Shown one piece after another: positions 52,734 to 62,811 of a DNA stretch of 64,000 nucleotides (positions within the stretch are counted from its first letter, which is position 1; every line of letters starts with the position of its first letter). The notes beneath the pieces are model-generated. The model worked only from the letters and a program-made list of their open reading frames with translations, had not been told where the DNA came from and made no database searches. Source of the DNA: Stappia sediminis (lineage in GTDB: Bacteria; Pseudomonadota; Alphaproteobacteria; Rhizobiales; Stappiaceae); the NCBI RefSeq assembly GCF_009826895.1, contig NZ_WUMV01000006.1:62001-126000 (forward strand), in the 5' to 3' direction. A program made the position numbers and the translations under genes.

Positions 52734-55549
52734 GCGACAAGATCCGCTTTACGCTCGATGGCCGCGAGGTCGAGGCGAACCCCGGCGAAAGCATCTGGGA
52801 AGTCGCCAAGCGCGAGGGAATCGCGATTCCCCATCTCTGCCACAAGGACGCGCCGGGCTACCGCTCCGACGGCAATTGCCGCGCCTGTATGGTGGAGATC
52901 GCGGGTGAACGCGTTCTTGCCGCCTCCTGCCAGAGGAAAGCTGCCGAAGGCCTGAACGTCACCACGGCGAGCGAACGTGCTTCGAAGGCGCGCGAGATGG
53001 TGTTCGAACTTCTGATCGCCGACATGCCACAGAAGGATACCGCGCCGGATCCTGAAGCCGACTTCTGGAAATGGTCCGACCGCGTAGGCGTTGCCGGTTC
53101 TCGCTATTCGAGCCGATTTGGCGAGGCTGATACTGCCGGGTCCGACCGCGAACATGGCCTGATCCTGCGTGAAACGCGGATCGACGCGAGCCATCCGGCG
53201 ATCGCCGTCAATCTCGACGCCTGTATCGCCTGCGGACTTTGCGAGCGCGCCTGCCGCGAGGTTCAGGTCAATGACGTCATTGGCATGGGCTTCCGGGGCG
53301 GGGAAACGCGCCCGATATTCGATCTTTCCGACCCGATGGGCGCTTCGACCTGCGTTGCCTGCGGGGAATGCGTTCAGGCCTGTCCGACGGGAGCGCTCTT
53401 CGAAAAAAGTCTGATGGACAATGATGCGCGAAAGCGCGCGATCTACCCCGACAAGGTGGTGGATACACTCTGCCCGTTCTGCGGCGTCGGTTGCCAGACG
53501 CGCGTCTATGTCAAGGATGACGAGATCGTTCAGGTGGATGGGCGCAACGGTCCGGCGAACGAAAACCGGCTTTGCGTAAAGGGCCGCTTCGGTTTCGACT
53601 ACGTGCGCCATCCCCAACGGCTGACAAAGCCGCTGATCCGCCGTGACGATGCGCCAAAGGACGGCGCAATGATGCTGAACCCGGCAAACCCGTGGGAGGT
53701 ATTTCGCGAGGCAAGCTGGGAAGAAGCGCTGGATCATGCCGCCCTCGGCCTGTCGAAAACGATCAATAGTCGCGGCGGGAGCGCCCTTGCCGGCTTTGGC
53801 TCGGCAAAGGGTTCCAACGAAGAAGCCTATCTTTTCCAGAAACTCGTGCGCCAGGGTTTCGGCACCAACAATGTCGACCACTGCACGCGGCTATGCCATG
53901 CCTCGTCCGTCGCCGCCCTGATGGAAGGGGTGGGATCCGGCGCTGTTTCCGCACCGTTCAACGCGGCGGATGAAGCCGACTGCATGATCGTCATCGGCGC
54001 AAGACCCGCGCAGAACCATCCCGTTGCCGCAACCTATTTCAAGCAGGCCGCCAAGCGTGGCGCGACCCTGATCGTCATGGATCCGCGCGGCCAGAACCTG
54101 ATGCGTCATGCGAAATACGGCCTTCAATTCAAGCCGGGCACCGATGTCGCGATGCTCAACGCGATGATCCACACGATCATCGAGGAAAATCTCTACGACG
54201 AGCAATACATCCAGGCGAATGTGGAGGGTTTCGAGGCGCTGAAGGAGAAGGTCAAGGATTTCTCCCCCGAAGCCATGGCCGCCGTCTGCGGCATCGAAGC
54301 GGATACGTTGCGCTCCGTCGCCCGGGAATATGCGACAAGCCCGCGGTCCATCATCTTCTGGGGAATGGGCGTTTCGCAGCATGTCCACGGAACGGACAAT
54401 GCCCGCTGCCTGATCGCGCTTGCGCTGATCACCGGACAGGTGGGGCGTCCCGGAACGGGCCTTCACCCCTTGCGCGGGCAGAACAACGTGCAAGGCGCGT
54501 CCGATGCGGGGCTCATTCCCATGGTCTTTCCGGACTACAAGTCCGTGGAAGATGCTGATATCCGGGCGAAATACGAGGATGCCTGGGGCCGGACGCTCGA
54601 TCCGGCACGAGGTCTGACCGTCGTTGAAATCATGGATGCGATCCATGAAGGCAAGATCAGCGCCATGTATATCATGGGCGAAAACCCCGCCATGTCCGAT
54701 CCCGACCAGATTCACGCCCGCGAGGCCTTGGCCAAGCTCGATCATCTGGTCGTGCAGGATATCTTCCTCACGGAAACCGCCTGGCATGCCGATGTGGTGC
54801 TGCCGGCTTCCGCCCATGCGGAAAAGACAGGCACCTTCACGAATACGAATCGACAGGTGCAACTTGGCCGTCCGGCGCTCGACCTTCCGGGCGAAGCGCG
54901 CCAGGACTGGGAACTGATCGTGGAGATCGCCAGGCGGATCGGGCTTGACTGGAACTATGCCGATGTCGGCGAAGTCTACACCGAGATGGCGTCGATGATG
55001 CCCTCGCTCGACCATATCTCCTGGGAGCGGCTGCTCAGGGAAGAATGCGTCACCTATCCGGCGACCTCGGACGACGGTCCAGGGACGGAAATCCTGTTTG
55101 CACGGGGCTTCCCGACAAAATCAGGCAAGGGAAAGATCGTTCCGGCCGACCTGCTCCCGCCGGACGAAGTCCCCGATGACACATATCCGCTGGTATTGAC
55201 CACGGGACGCTTGCTCGAACATTGGCACACCGGCGCGATGACACGGCGCTCCGCAATGCTGTCGGCGATAGAGCCGGAAGCGATTGCCGTCATGAACCCG
55301 CACGAAATCCGCAAGCAGGATTTGCGGGCGGGCGAACCTGTCACGGTCACCACACGGCGCGGCTCGATCACCGCTCTCCTGCGCGAAGACCGGGAGGTCG
55401 CGGACGGGATGGTGTTCGTTCCCTTCTGCTTCGTTGAAGCGCCGGCCAACCGATTGACAAACCCGCAGCTTGACCCCTTCGGCAAGATACCGGAATTCAA
55501 ATTTTGCGCGGTTCGCGTCGATCAGTTGAAGGCGGAAGCGGCGGAATAG
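52730..55549 (+). CDS. fdh1A: NAD-dependent formate dehydrogenase, alpha (catalytic) subunit
   Basis: 939 residues. The N-terminal plant-type 2Fe-2S domain (CHKDAPGYRSDGNCRACMV) is followed by two ferredoxin 4Fe-4S sites (CIACGLCERACR and CVACGECVQACPTG), then the Mo/W-bis-MGD domain whose own cluster is CPFCGVGC. The catalytic ligand is Cys in NNVDHCTRLCHASS, where other enzymes carry selenocysteine. A C-terminal molydopterin dinucleotide-binding domain ends near residue 930. It oxidises formate to CO2. Molybdenum or tungsten cannot be told apart by sequence alone. No fdhD, mobA or other maturation gene is in the window. Confidence 0.95.
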   Translation: MSDKIRFTLDGREVEANPGESIWEVAKREGIAIPHLCHKDAPGYRSDGNCRACMVEIAGERVLAASCQRKAAEGLNVTTASERASKAREMVFELLIADMPQKDTAPDPEADFWKWSDRVGVAGSRYSSRFGEADTAGSDREHGLILRETRIDASHPAIAVNLDACIACGLCERACREVQVNDVIGMGFRGGETRPIFDLSDPMGASTCVACGECVQACPTGALFEKSLMDNDARKRAIYPDKVVDTLCPFCGVGCQTRVYVKDDEIVQVDGRNGPANENRLCVKGRFGFDYVRHPQRLTKPLIRRDDAPKDGAMMLNPANPWEVFREASWEEALDHAALGLSKTINSRGGSALAGFGSAKGSNEEAYLFQKLVRQGFGTNNVDHCTRLCHASSVAALMEGVGSGAVSAPFNAADEADCMIVIGARPAQNHPVAATYFKQAAKRGATLIVMDPRGQNLMRHAKYGLQFKPGTDVAMLNAMIHTIIEENLYDEQYIQANVEGFEALKEKVKDFSPEAMAAVCGIEADTLRSVAREYATSPRSIIFWGMGVSQHVHGTDNARCLIALALITGQVGRPGTGLHPLRGQNNVQGASDAGLIPMVFPDYKSVEDADIRAKYEDAWGRTLDPARGLTVVEIMDAIHEGKISAMYIMGENPAMSDPDQIHAREALAKLDHLVVQDIFLTETAWHADVVLPASAHAEKTGTFTNTNRQVQLGRPALDLPGEARQDWELIVEIARRIGLDWNYADVGEVYTEMASMMPSLDHISWERLLREECVTYPATSDDGPGTEILFARGFPTKSGKGKIVPADLLPPDEVPDDTYPLVLTTGRLLEHWHTGAMTRRSAMLSAIEPEAIAVMNPHEIRKQDLRAGEPVTVTTRRGSITALLREDREVADGMVFVPFCFVEAPANRLTNPQLDPFGKIPEFKFCAVRVDQLKAEAAE

Positions 55550-55576
55550 TCTATAAGCGACCGTAGTCAGTTTAGC

Positions 55577-55611
55577 CCGTGACCGGGCGGGATCACTCCG
55601 GCCGGTCACGG
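55577..55611. terminator. Terminator between the formate dehydrogenase and dodecin genes
   Basis: A 10-bp stem CCGTGACCGG / CCGGTCACGG with a 15-base loop, followed by TTTCG. It lies between convergent stops. The short T-tract makes it moderate. Confidence 0.6.
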
Positions 55612-55620
55612 TTTCGATGC

Positions 55621-55821
55621 TCAATCAAGCGTGAATGAGATCTTCGCATTGATGCGATAGGTCTTGATCTGGTTGGCGTCGACGGACGCTTCGAAATTCT
55701 TGATGTAGATCGATTTGATGCCGCGTACCGTTTTCGCCGCATCCGAAACCGCGTTTTGCGCGGCGTCTTCCCAGCTCTTGTTGGATTCGGCAAGAACTTC
55801 GATCACCTTCAGCATGGACAT
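55621..55821 (-). CDS. Dodecin family flavin-binding protein
   Basis: 66 residues with the family layout: MLKVIEVLAESNKSWEDAAQ at the start, a helix AVSDAAKTVRGI, then IKSIYIKNFEASVD and a final strand INAKISFTLD. Dodecins form hollow dodecamers that store riboflavin or its breakdown product lumichrome. The Trp in NKSWEDA is the one that stacks on the flavin. AAGGAG precedes the ATG by 7 bases. It is monocistronic. Confidence 0.95.
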   Translation of the reverse strand: MSMLKVIEVLAESNKSWEDAAQNAVSDAAKTVRGIKSIYIKNFEASVDANQIKTYRINAKISFTLD

Positions 55822-56059
55822 GGCGCTCTCCTTTCGAGTGTCCCCCGGCCCTGCTCTGCGACTTTACCTTCGTCATCCAGTTCCAAACGCTGATCGTAAC
55901 TGTGCAAGGTTCTGTTCGGCAACAGCGCGCCGTGACAGATCTCAAAATCCGCTTCGGCGCAACTGCGCCAAGGAGCACAAATCCACTCGCTAAAATTTCG
56001 TCACGCGACGGCTCTAATAAGTTAAATCTAATGGCAACCAGATCGAATTCAGCGGAAAA

Positions 56060-58399
56060 ATGATGCAATCGCCACGAACTAGCGGAAAATCCGGCTTTGC
56101 AAAGATCTTGTTTTTTTCATTGCTTGTAGGGTTTCTTGCGTCCTTTTCATTGCCGGGCGTCGCGCACGCCCAACTCCTGCCCACCCAGTCATCCAGCGAA
56201 CAAGAGCAGGATGTGAGTGACGGCGAGGTCATGCAGCAATTCATTGACGTGCTGCGGGACGACCAGAAACGTCAGGTCCTGATAGAGAGCCTGGAAGCCG
56301 CGACCAGCGGAGATACGGCAAAGGACGCCGGGCCAACAAAGATCGAGGAAGTGCCGCTGACGTTCGGCCGGAAGATCGCCGACTATACCCAGCAAGCCTC
56401 CGAAACCGCGCTCGCACAGGCACATTCCTTCTGGCAGCACCTGAAGGGCGCACCGGCAGCGCTTTCCGCGCTCGACAGCGACCAGATCGGCGTGATCCTC
56501 GATGCGCTGAAAGACCTTGCCCTTGTCATCATCACGACCTACGCGATCTTCATCGCCCTCAGGACTTTGGCAAAGCGCATTTACCAGTCGATCGGCCGGG
56601 TAGCCTCGTCCTACGATGCTTTGAAGACACTCGCGCTCGCGCTGGGATCGACTGTCATAGACATTGGCGTCGTCATCCTTGCCTGGGCGGGCGGTTATCT
56701 GATCACGCTTCTGTTTTTCGGCGAATTCGGCTCGATCGGCATCCGACAGACGCTCTACCTGAATGCGTTCCTGATCGTCGAACTCATCAAGGTTGCACTT
56801 CGCTTCGTGCTGTCGCCGACGACCGGCGACCTTCGCCTCATTCCCGTCGGCGATGCGGCCGCAAGAACCATGACGCGTGGATTTACCGCCATCATCTCCA
56901 TTCTCGGTTACGGGCAACTGCTCGTCGTGCCGATCTTCAACCAGAATGTCTCCTTCGCGGCCGGGCGTGCCGTCTCGGTGCTGCTTGCGCTCGCCGCAAT
57001 AAGTGTCGCGGCAACGATGACCCTTCGTTTCCGCCGCGAGGTAACCGCTTGGCTCATCGAGAAATCCGAAGGCATGGTGCGAAGCGGTTTCCTGCGCGCG
57101 CTCGCCAGGCGCTGGCATTGGGGGGCACTCGCCTATCTTGCGTTTCTGGCCGCGATCGTGCTCGCCCAACCGGGCGGCGTGTTGATCCCGGTGCTATACG
57201 CCAGCTTTCAGGTGCTTGCGGGCTTCATCGTAGGCTTTGCCCTTTCGGGCTGGATAGCCGGAACAGTCAGCCGCGGCATAGAGCTTCCGCAATCGCTTAA
57301 CGAGCGCCTGCCGCTCCTCGAGCGCCGGCTGAACACTTTCATCCCCCAGGCGCTGACCGTACTGAGGTTCATGATCCTGATCGGCGTCACCGTGTTCGCC
57401 CTTCACACCATCGGCCTTATCGATGCGACCGGCTGGCTGCAATCCCAGATCGGCGTGCGTGCGACCTCCGCGCTTGTTACCGTGGCGATGATCCTGATCG
57501 TGGCTTTTGCCGTCTGGCTGGCGTTGTCCTCCTGGGTGGACTACCGCACCAATCCGGAGTTCGGCACTGTACCGTCGGCACGGGAACAGACGCTTCTCAC
57601 GTTGCTCAAGAACGCGGCGACAATCGCCATTATCGTGATGACGCTGATGTTCGCCCTTTCGGAGATCGGCATCAACATCGCGCCCCTCATCGCTTCGGCC
57701 GGCGTTCTCGGCCTTGCGATCGGTTTCGGTGCGCAGAAACTGGTGCAGGACATCATCACCGGTGTTTTCATCCAGCTCGACAACGCAATCAACGTGGGCG
57801 ACGTCATAACCGTCGGCGGCATGACCGGCACCGTGGAGAAGCTTTCGGTCCGTGCGGTTGGCCTGCGAGACGTGCATGGCTCCTATCACATCATTCCCTT
57901 CTCCTCGGTGGATATGGTGACGAACTTCATGCGAGATTATGCCTACCATGTCTGCGACATGGGGGTTGCCTACCGCGAGGACCACGACGAGGCGCGTCAG
58001 GCGATGTTCGACGCTTTCGAAATATTGCGCGACGACCGGGAATATTCTCACGAAGTGCTGGGCGACATGGAATGGTTCGGTGTGCAGGCCCTTGGTGACA
58101 GCGCCGTCGTCCTTCGGTCGCGCATAAAGACGCGGCCTGGCAAGCAATGGGCGATCGGCCGCGCCTACAACGGGATCCTGAAGAAGGTTTTCGACGAACG
58201 CGGTATCGAGATCCCCTTCCCGCATCAGACGATCTATTTTGGCGAGGACAAAAAGGGCAAGGCTCCGCCGGCGCACATTCGCTTTTCCGAAGAAAACGCC
58301 GAGGCAAGATTACCGGAAAAGGAAGGAAGCGCGTCCGGCACAATCAAGGAACCCCGCGTGGAGGATGCATCGCCCGCGGAAGAGGATGCGCATCAATAG
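56060..58399 (+). CDS. Large MscS-family mechanosensitive channel
   Basis: 779 residues. A signal-like N-terminus (ILFFSLLVGFLASFSLPGVAHA) precedes a roughly 90-residue periplasmic part, then about eleven membrane helices, and a cytoplasmic MscS beta/alpha vestibule. The pore helix reads GVLGLAIGFGAQKLVQDIITGVFIQLDN in the standard order (given from near residue 550). After it come GDVITVGGMTGTVE and a VEKLSVRAVGLRD strand. The many extra helices mark the YbdG/YjeP-like or Ynal-like larger class. It probably releases solutes under hypo-osmotic stress. The C-terminus is rich in Glu, Lys and Pro. It stands alone with its own terminator. Confidence 0.93.
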   Translation: MMQSPRTSGKSGFAKILFFSLLVGFLASFSLPGVAHAQLLPTQSSSEQEQDVSDGEVMQQFIDVLRDDQKRQVLIESLEAATSGDTAKDAGPTKIEEVPLTFGRKIADYTQQASETALAQAHSFWQHLKGAPAALSALDSDQIGVILDALKDLALVIITTYAIFIALRTLAKRIYQSIGRVASSYDALKTLALALGSTVIDIGVVILAWAGGYLITLLFFGEFGSIGIRQTLYLNAFLIVELIKVALRFVLSPTTGDLRLIPVGDAAARTMTRGFTAIISILGYGQLLVVPIFNQNVSFAAGRAVSVLLALAAISVAATMTLRFRREVTAWLIEKSEGMVRSGFLRALARRWHWGALAYLAFLAAIVLAQPGGVLIPVLYASFQVLAGFIVGFALSGWIAGTVSRGIELPQSLNERLPLLERRLNTFIPQALTVLRFMILIGVTVFALHTIGLIDATGWLQSQIGVRATSALVTVAMILIVAFAVWLALSSWVDYRTNPEFGTVPSAREQTLLTLLKNAATIAIIVMTLMFALSEIGINIAPLIASAGVLGLAIGFGAQKLVQDIITGVFIQLDNAINVGDVITVGGMTGTVEKLSVRAVGLRDVHGSYHIIPFSSVDMVTNFMRDYAYHVCDMGVAYREDHDEARQAMFDAFEILRDDREYSHEVLGDMEWFGVQALGDSAVVLRSRIKTRPGKQWAIGRAYNGILKKVFDERGIEIPFPHQTIYFGEDKKGKAPPAHIRFSEENAEARLPEKEGSASGTIKEPRVEDASPAEEDAHQ

Positions 58400-58404
58400 C
58401 GATA

Positions 58405-58424
58405 AGGCGCTCCGCCTGTTTTTT
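58405..58424 (+). terminator. Terminator after the MscS-type channel gene
   Basis: A 5-bp stem AGGCG-CTC-CGCCT, one base, then TTTTTT. The stem is short but the T-run is clear. Confidence 0.55.
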
Positions 58425-58608
58425 GGGCATATCGAGCCAAAATTATGCAAATCGCACGTACAGGTGCTGCAGATCCCCGCGCCTGCATCGGGAATTCGGA
58501 ACGGATAGCTTGAACTCGCAGCGGTAGCTTGGAACCGGCAAGAAATTTGCTCAACATGCCCCGGGTTGAGGATAATAAGCGGGAACACCGCGACAGATCG
58601 GGGAGCGC

Positions 58609-59487
58609 ATGCAGCAAGCGGCCATCAAAATCGCCGGAGAACAGGCACCTGAAGAACGGGACACGGCAGCGACGGCCGTGCCCGCGCTTCAGCGCGCTTT
58701 TGGCGAGGCGCGCATCTCCTTTAAGAAGCGGGGGGAACGAAGCGCTCTTGGGGAGCTTTATCAGGCGGGCTGCTGCAAGGTGCGCCTGCCGCGCATCGGT
58801 AACGCCGGGCCTGAGGCCGTTCTCATCAACACGTCCGGTGGCCTGACCGATGGCGACAGGTATTCCGTGGACGCGAGCTGGCAAACATCCTCTCACGCGA
58901 CGATCACGACACAGGCATGCGAACGGATCTACCGCGCCCGGCAAGGAAATGCGGAAGTCGTCAACACCTTGCGCGTCGCGGATCAAGCCATCGCGCACTG
59001 GCTCCCCCAGGAGACGATCCTGTTCGACGGTGGCCGGCTGACACGCCAAGCAACCGTCCATCTGCAAGGTTCCGCCCGTTTCCTGGGGCTCGAGGCGTTT
59101 ATCCTCGGACGGCCCGCCATGGGCGAGAGGGTACGTTCCGGGCGCTTCAGCGACAGCTGGCGAATTGAACGCGATGGCGAGCTTTTGTTTATCGACCGTA
59201 TTTCCCTTTGCGGAGATATCGAGGCAAAGCTCGACCGGCCGGGGTGCGGAAACGGAGCCCGCGCCTTCGCGACGCTTCTTTACGCAGGGCCGGACAGCGA
59301 AGCGAAATGCGCGTTGCTGCGCGATATCCATCCCGGTTCGAGCATTACATTCGGCTGCACAGATCTTGATGGCGTCGTCCTTGCCCGCTTCCTGGCGCCG
59401 GACGGACAGTCTCTGCGGTCGGCGCTCAGGCCTGTGTTGGAGAAGCTGCGTGGCGGCGAAGGCTTGCCGCGCGTCTGGATGACATGA
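58609..59487 (+). CDS. ureD: Urease accessory protein UreD
   Basis: Scaffold that docks on apo-urease and, with UreF and UreG, delivers nickel. 292 residues. The family blocks ALLINTSGGLTDGD (here VLINTSGGLTDGDRY), TQACERIYRA and GRLTRQATVHLQG are visible, as is the FLGLEAFILGRPAMGE block. It starts the operon. A GGGGAG-type ribosome site precedes the ATG. The gap upstream (about 200 bases) holds the channel terminator and probably the urease promoter. ureA follows after 25 bases. Confidence 0.95.
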   Translation: MQQAAIKIAGEQAPEERDTAATAVPALQRAFGEARISFKKRGERSALGELYQAGCCKVRLPRIGNAGPEAVLINTSGGLTDGDRYSVDASWQTSSHATITTQACERIYRARQGNAEVVNTLRVADQAIAHWLPQETILFDGGRLTRQATVHLQGSARFLGLEAFILGRPAMGERVRSGRFSDSWRIERDGELLFIDRISLCGDIEAKLDRPGCGNGARAFATLLYAGPDSEAKCALLRDIHPGSSITFGCTDLDGVVLARFLAPDGQSLRSALRPVLEKLRGGEGLPRVWMT

Positions 59488-59512
59488 ATAGATTGAAGGA
59501 AAGAGGCGAACG

Positions 59513-59815
59513 ATGAACCTCACCCCCCGGGAAAAGGACAAGCTTCTGGTCAGCATGGCCGCCATGGTCGCCCGCCGCAGGCTGGAGCGGGGCGTCAAGC
59601 TGAACCATCCCGAAGCCATCGCGCTTATTACCGATTTCGTGGTGGAAGGCGCGCGCGATGGACGTTCCGTCGCCGACCTCATGGCCGATGGCGCGAAGGT
59701 CATTACCCGTGCTCAGGTGATGGAAGGCGTTGCGGAAATGATCCACGACGTTCAGGTCGAGGCGACCTTTCCCGATGGCACGAAGCTCGTCACCGTCCAC
59801 GAGCCGATCAGATAG
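59513..59815 (+). CDS. ureA: Urease gamma subunit
   Basis: Smallest structural subunit of the nickel urease. 100 residues matching the family along its length, starting [24 protein letters not shown], with [11 protein letters not shown] and the ending [12 protein letters not shown]. Rhizobial ureases keep gamma and beta as separate genes, as here. GAGG precedes the ATG. ureB begins 9 bases after the stop. Confidence 0.97.
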   Translation: MNLTPREKDKLLVSMAAMVARRRLERGVKLNHPEAIALITDFVVEGARDGRSVADLMADGAKVITRAQVMEGVAEMIHDVQVEATFPDGTKLVTVHEPIR

Positions 59816-59824
59816 GAGCGTGTC

Positions 59825-60133
59825 ATGATCCCCGGCGAAATCATCACGGCAAGCGGCGAAATCGAGCTTAACGCAGGCCAGCCGACCGTAACCCTGTCGG
59901 TCGCCAACACCGGCGACCGTCCGGTTCAGGTCGGCAGCCACTACCATTTTTACGAGACCAATCCGGCACTCGATTTCGACCGCGAGAAGGCGCGCGGCAT
60001 GCGCCTCGACATCGCCGCCGGCACCGCCGTCCGCTTCGAGCCCGGCCAGACGCGCGACGTCACGCTGGTTCCGGTCGCCGGAGCGCGCACCATCTACGGC
60101 TTCAACGCCAGGGTCATGGGGGAACTCGACTGA
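59825..60133 (+). CDS. ureB: Urease beta subunit
   Basis: 102 residues, all family features present: [18 protein letters not shown] at the start, [16 protein letters not shown] and the ending [12 protein letters not shown]. It packs with UreA and UreC in the (UreABC)3 enzyme. The stop overlaps the ureC start by one base (TGATG), so translation is coupled. Confidence 0.97.
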   Translation: MIPGEIITASGEIELNAGQPTVTLSVANTGDRPVQVGSHYHFYETNPALDFDREKARGMRLDIAAGTAVRFEPGQTRDVTLVPVAGARTIYGFNARVMGELD

Positions 60134-61842
60134 TGCCGGCACGCATTTCCCGCGACACTTATGCCGCAATGTATGGCCCGACCGTCGGCGACAAGGTTCG
60201 ACTTGCCGATACGGAACTTTTCATCGAGGTTGAAAAAGACCTGACAACCTACGGCGAGGAAGTGAAATTCGGCGGCGGCAAGGTCATTCGTGACGGCATG
60301 GGCCAGAGCCAGCTTTCGCGCTCGGATGGCGCTGTCGACACGGTGATTACCAACGCGCTGATCGTCGATCACACCGGCATCTACAAGGCCGACGTCGGCC
60401 TCAAGAACGGACGCATCGCCGGTATCGGCAAGGCAGGCAACCCCGACACGCAGCCGGGGGTGGACATCATCGTCGGCCCAGGCACGGAGGCCATAGCCGG
60501 CGAAGGCAAGATCCTGACCGCCGGCGGGTTCGATGCGCATATCCACTTCATTTGCCCGCAGCAGATCGACGAGGCGCTTTATTCCGGCGTCACCACGATG
60601 CTTGGCGGCGGAACGGGCCCCGCGACCGGCACCAACGCGACCACCTGCACTCCCGGCCCCTGGCATATCTCGCGCATGCTGGAGGCTGCCGAAGCTTTCC
60701 CGATGAACCTTGCCTTTGCCGGCAAGGGCAATGCATCGCTGCCCGATGGCCTTCTGGAGCAGGTCAGGGCCGGTGCCTGCGCGCTCAAGCTGCACGAGGA
60801 CTGGGGCACGACGCCGGCGGCCATCGACAATTGCCTTTCCGTTGCCGACGATACCGGCGTTCAGGTGATGATCCACACCGACACGCTGAACGAGTCCGGC
60901 TTTGTCGAAAACACCGTCGCCGCCTTCAGGAACCGGACGATCCACGCCTTTCATACCGAAGGAGCGGGCGGCGGCCATGCGCCAGACATCATCAAGGTCT
61001 GCGGCGAGGCGAACGTTCTTCCCTCCTCCACCAATCCGACGCGGCCCTATACCGTAAACACGGTCGACGAACATCTCGACATGCTGATGGTCTGCCACCA
61101 TCTCGACCCGTCGATCCCGGAAGATATCGCCTTTGCCGAAAGCCGCATCCGCAAGGAAACGATCGCGGCGGAGGATATCCTGCACGACATCGGCGCCTTT
61201 TCGATCATCGCGTCGGACAGCCAGGCGATGGGCCGCGTTGGCGAGGTGCTGATCCGTACATGGCAGACGGCGGACAAGATGAAGCGGCAGCGTGGGCCTC
61301 TGCCGGATGAAACCGGCGACAACGACAATTTCCGCGTCCGCCGCTACATCGCCAAATACACGATCAACCCTGCCATTGCCCACGGTATGTCGGCGCACAT
61401 CGGCTCCGTCGAAACCGGCAAGCTCGCAGATCTGGTTTTATGGTCGCCGGCCTTCTTCGGCGTAAAGCCCGATCTCGTCCTCAAGATGGGCTCTATCGCC
61501 GCCGCACCGATGGGCGATCCGAACGCGTCGATCCCCACGCCTCAGCCCGTTCACTACCGGCCGATGTTCGCAAGCTTCGGCAAGATGCTCACGCGCAGCC
61601 GTGTCAGCTTCGTCTCGCAAGCGGCTGTCGAGGCGGGCATCGCCGAAAAGCTCGGCCTTGAGAGCGAGGTTCTGGCCGTGGACAACACGCGATCGGTGAC
61701 GAAACGCGACATGGTGTTGAACGACAGCCTGCCGAAGATCGAAGTCGATCCGGAAACATATGAAGTGCGCGCGGACGGCGAATTGCTTACTTGCGAGCCG
61801 GCAGCCGTCCTGCCTATGGCGCAGAGATATTTTCTGTTTTAA
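60133..61842 (+). CDS. ureC: Urease alpha (catalytic) subunit
   Basis: Hydrolyses urea to ammonia and carbamate at a dinickel site. 569 residues. The metal ligands and catalytic residues are visible: HIHFICPQQ (two His), the carbamylated Lys in [31 protein letters not shown], and the flap His in MVCHHLDP. Asp in [10 protein letters not shown] completes the site. [15 protein letters not shown]-like N-terminus (here [13 protein letters not shown]) fixes the start. The last structural gene is followed within 10 bases by the GNAT gene. Confidence 0.98.
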   Translation: MPARISRDTYAAMYGPTVGDKVRLADTELFIEVEKDLTTYGEEVKFGGGKVIRDGMGQSQLSRSDGAVDTVITNALIVDHTGIYKADVGLKNGRIAGIGKAGNPDTQPGVDIIVGPGTEAIAGEGKILTAGGFDAHIHFICPQQIDEALYSGVTTMLGGGTGPATGTNATTCTPGPWHISRMLEAAEAFPMNLAFAGKGNASLPDGLLEQVRAGACALKLHEDWGTTPAAIDNCLSVADDTGVQVMIHTDTLNESGFVENTVAAFRNRTIHAFHTEGAGGGHAPDIIKVCGEANVLPSSTNPTRPYTVNTVDEHLDMLMVCHHLDPSIPEDIAFAESRIRKETIAAEDILHDIGAFSIIASDSQAMGRVGEVLIRTWQTADKMKRQRGPLPDETGDNDNFRVRRYIAKYTINPAIAHGMSAHIGSVETGKLADLVLWSPAFFGVKPDLVLKMGSIAAAPMGDPNASIPTPQPVHYRPMFASFGKMLTRSRVSFVSQAAVEAGIAEKLGLESEVLAVDNTRSVTKRDMVLNDSLPKIEVDPETYEVRADGELLTCEPAAVLPMAQRYFLF

Positions 61843-61852
61843 GGACCGTGAA

Positions 61853-62344
61853 GTGCCAATTGATATTCAAATTGCCAATGCATCATTCAACCGTTGGGAG
61901 GATGTATATCGCCTCCTTATGGAAAACTTTGCCTATATGGCAGAACGCATCGACCCACCCTCTTCCCTCCTCGCGATGAGCGTGGAAGACATTGCCGCGA
62001 AGGCCCGTGACGAAAAGCTTCTGCTGGCGATGGATGGACCTCAAGTCGTCGGCTGCGCATTTCTGCGTTTCGATCCAGCGTCAGCCTACATTGGCAAGGT
62101 CGCGGTAGATGCCTCCAGGCGCGGCCGGGGTATCACGCGCCGGTTGTTTGCTCTTGCAGAGAAACTGGCGCGCGAACGTGGCCTTGACGCGATCGAACTG
62201 CAGACCCGCATCGAGTTGACCGAAAACCACGCGGCGTTCGCGAAACTGGGCTTCGATATCGTGGGCGAGACGGCGCATGAAGGTTTCGATCGACCGACAA
62301 GCATAACCATGCGTCGCTCCCTTGCGGCGGAGACCACGGCATGA
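61853..62344 (+). CDS. GNAT-family acetyltransferase within the urease operon
   Basis: 163 residues if started at the GTG at 61853, with AAGGA 8 bases upstream. The acetyl-CoA motif is [19 protein letters not shown], followed by [17 protein letters not shown] and [13 protein letters not shown]. It starts 10 bases after ureC, and its stop overlaps the ureE start (ATGA), so it is firmly part of the operon. Its job there is unknown; acetylation of a urease accessory protein, or of an unrelated amine, are both possible. It is not among the known ure genes. Confidence 0.85.
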   Translation: MPIDIQIANASFNRWEDVYRLLMENFAYMAERIDPPSSLLAMSVEDIAAKARDEKLLLAMDGPQVVGCAFLRFDPASAYIGKVAVDASRRGRGITRRLFALAEKLARERGLDAIELQTRIELTENHAAFAKLGFDIVGETAHEGFDRPTSITMRRSLAAETTA

Positions 62345-62811
62345 TCCGCGCGACAGCCATCATCAGCCATGTTCATCAAACCGATGACACGATTACGCTC
62401 GATGAACATGCCCGATTTCGCCGCCGCATCGCAATGACATCCGACAATGGCATCGAATTCCTGCTCGATCTACCGGAGGCGACGCTGCTTCGTCATGGCG
62501 ACGGTTTGAAGCTCGATGACGGACGCATCATCGAGGTACGCGCCGTTCCCGAGCCGCTTCTGGAGGTGCGCGGTTCATCTCCCTTGCACCTCCTGCAGCT
62601 TGCCTGGCACCTCGGCAACCGGCACCTGGAAGCGCAGATCGAGGAAAACCGCATCCTGATCCGCCGCGACCATGTGATCGCCGACATGCTTGAAAAGCTT
62701 GGCGCGACAACGGCGGAAGTCGTCGAACCGTTCGACCCGGAAGGCGGTGCCTATGCCGGCGGTCATGGTCACGGCCACTCCCATCACCACGGGCACGGCC
62801 ATGACCACTGA
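62341..62811 (+). CDS. ureE: Urease accessory protein UreE (nickel chaperone)
   Basis: 156 residues. The N-terminal peptide-binding domain contains [12 protein letters not shown] and [15 protein letters not shown]. The central metal-binding domain follows, with [19 protein letters not shown], including the conserved His. A His-rich tail ([17 protein letters not shown]) stores nickel. The gene overlaps both neighbours (GNAT by 4 bases, ureF by 11), indicating translational coupling along the accessory block. Confidence 0.96.
   Translation: MIRATAIISHVHQTDDTITLDEHARFRRRIAMTSDNGIEFLLDLPEATLLRHGDGLKLDDGRIIEVRAVPEPLLEVRGSSPLHLLQLAWHLGNRHLEAQIEENRILIRRDHVIADMLEKLGATTAEVVEPFDPEGGAYAGGHGHGHSHHHGHGHDH

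Noticed and set aside
58393-59703. 436-codon minus-strand frame opposite ureD and ureA
   Set aside because: Antisense to two unmistakable urease genes.
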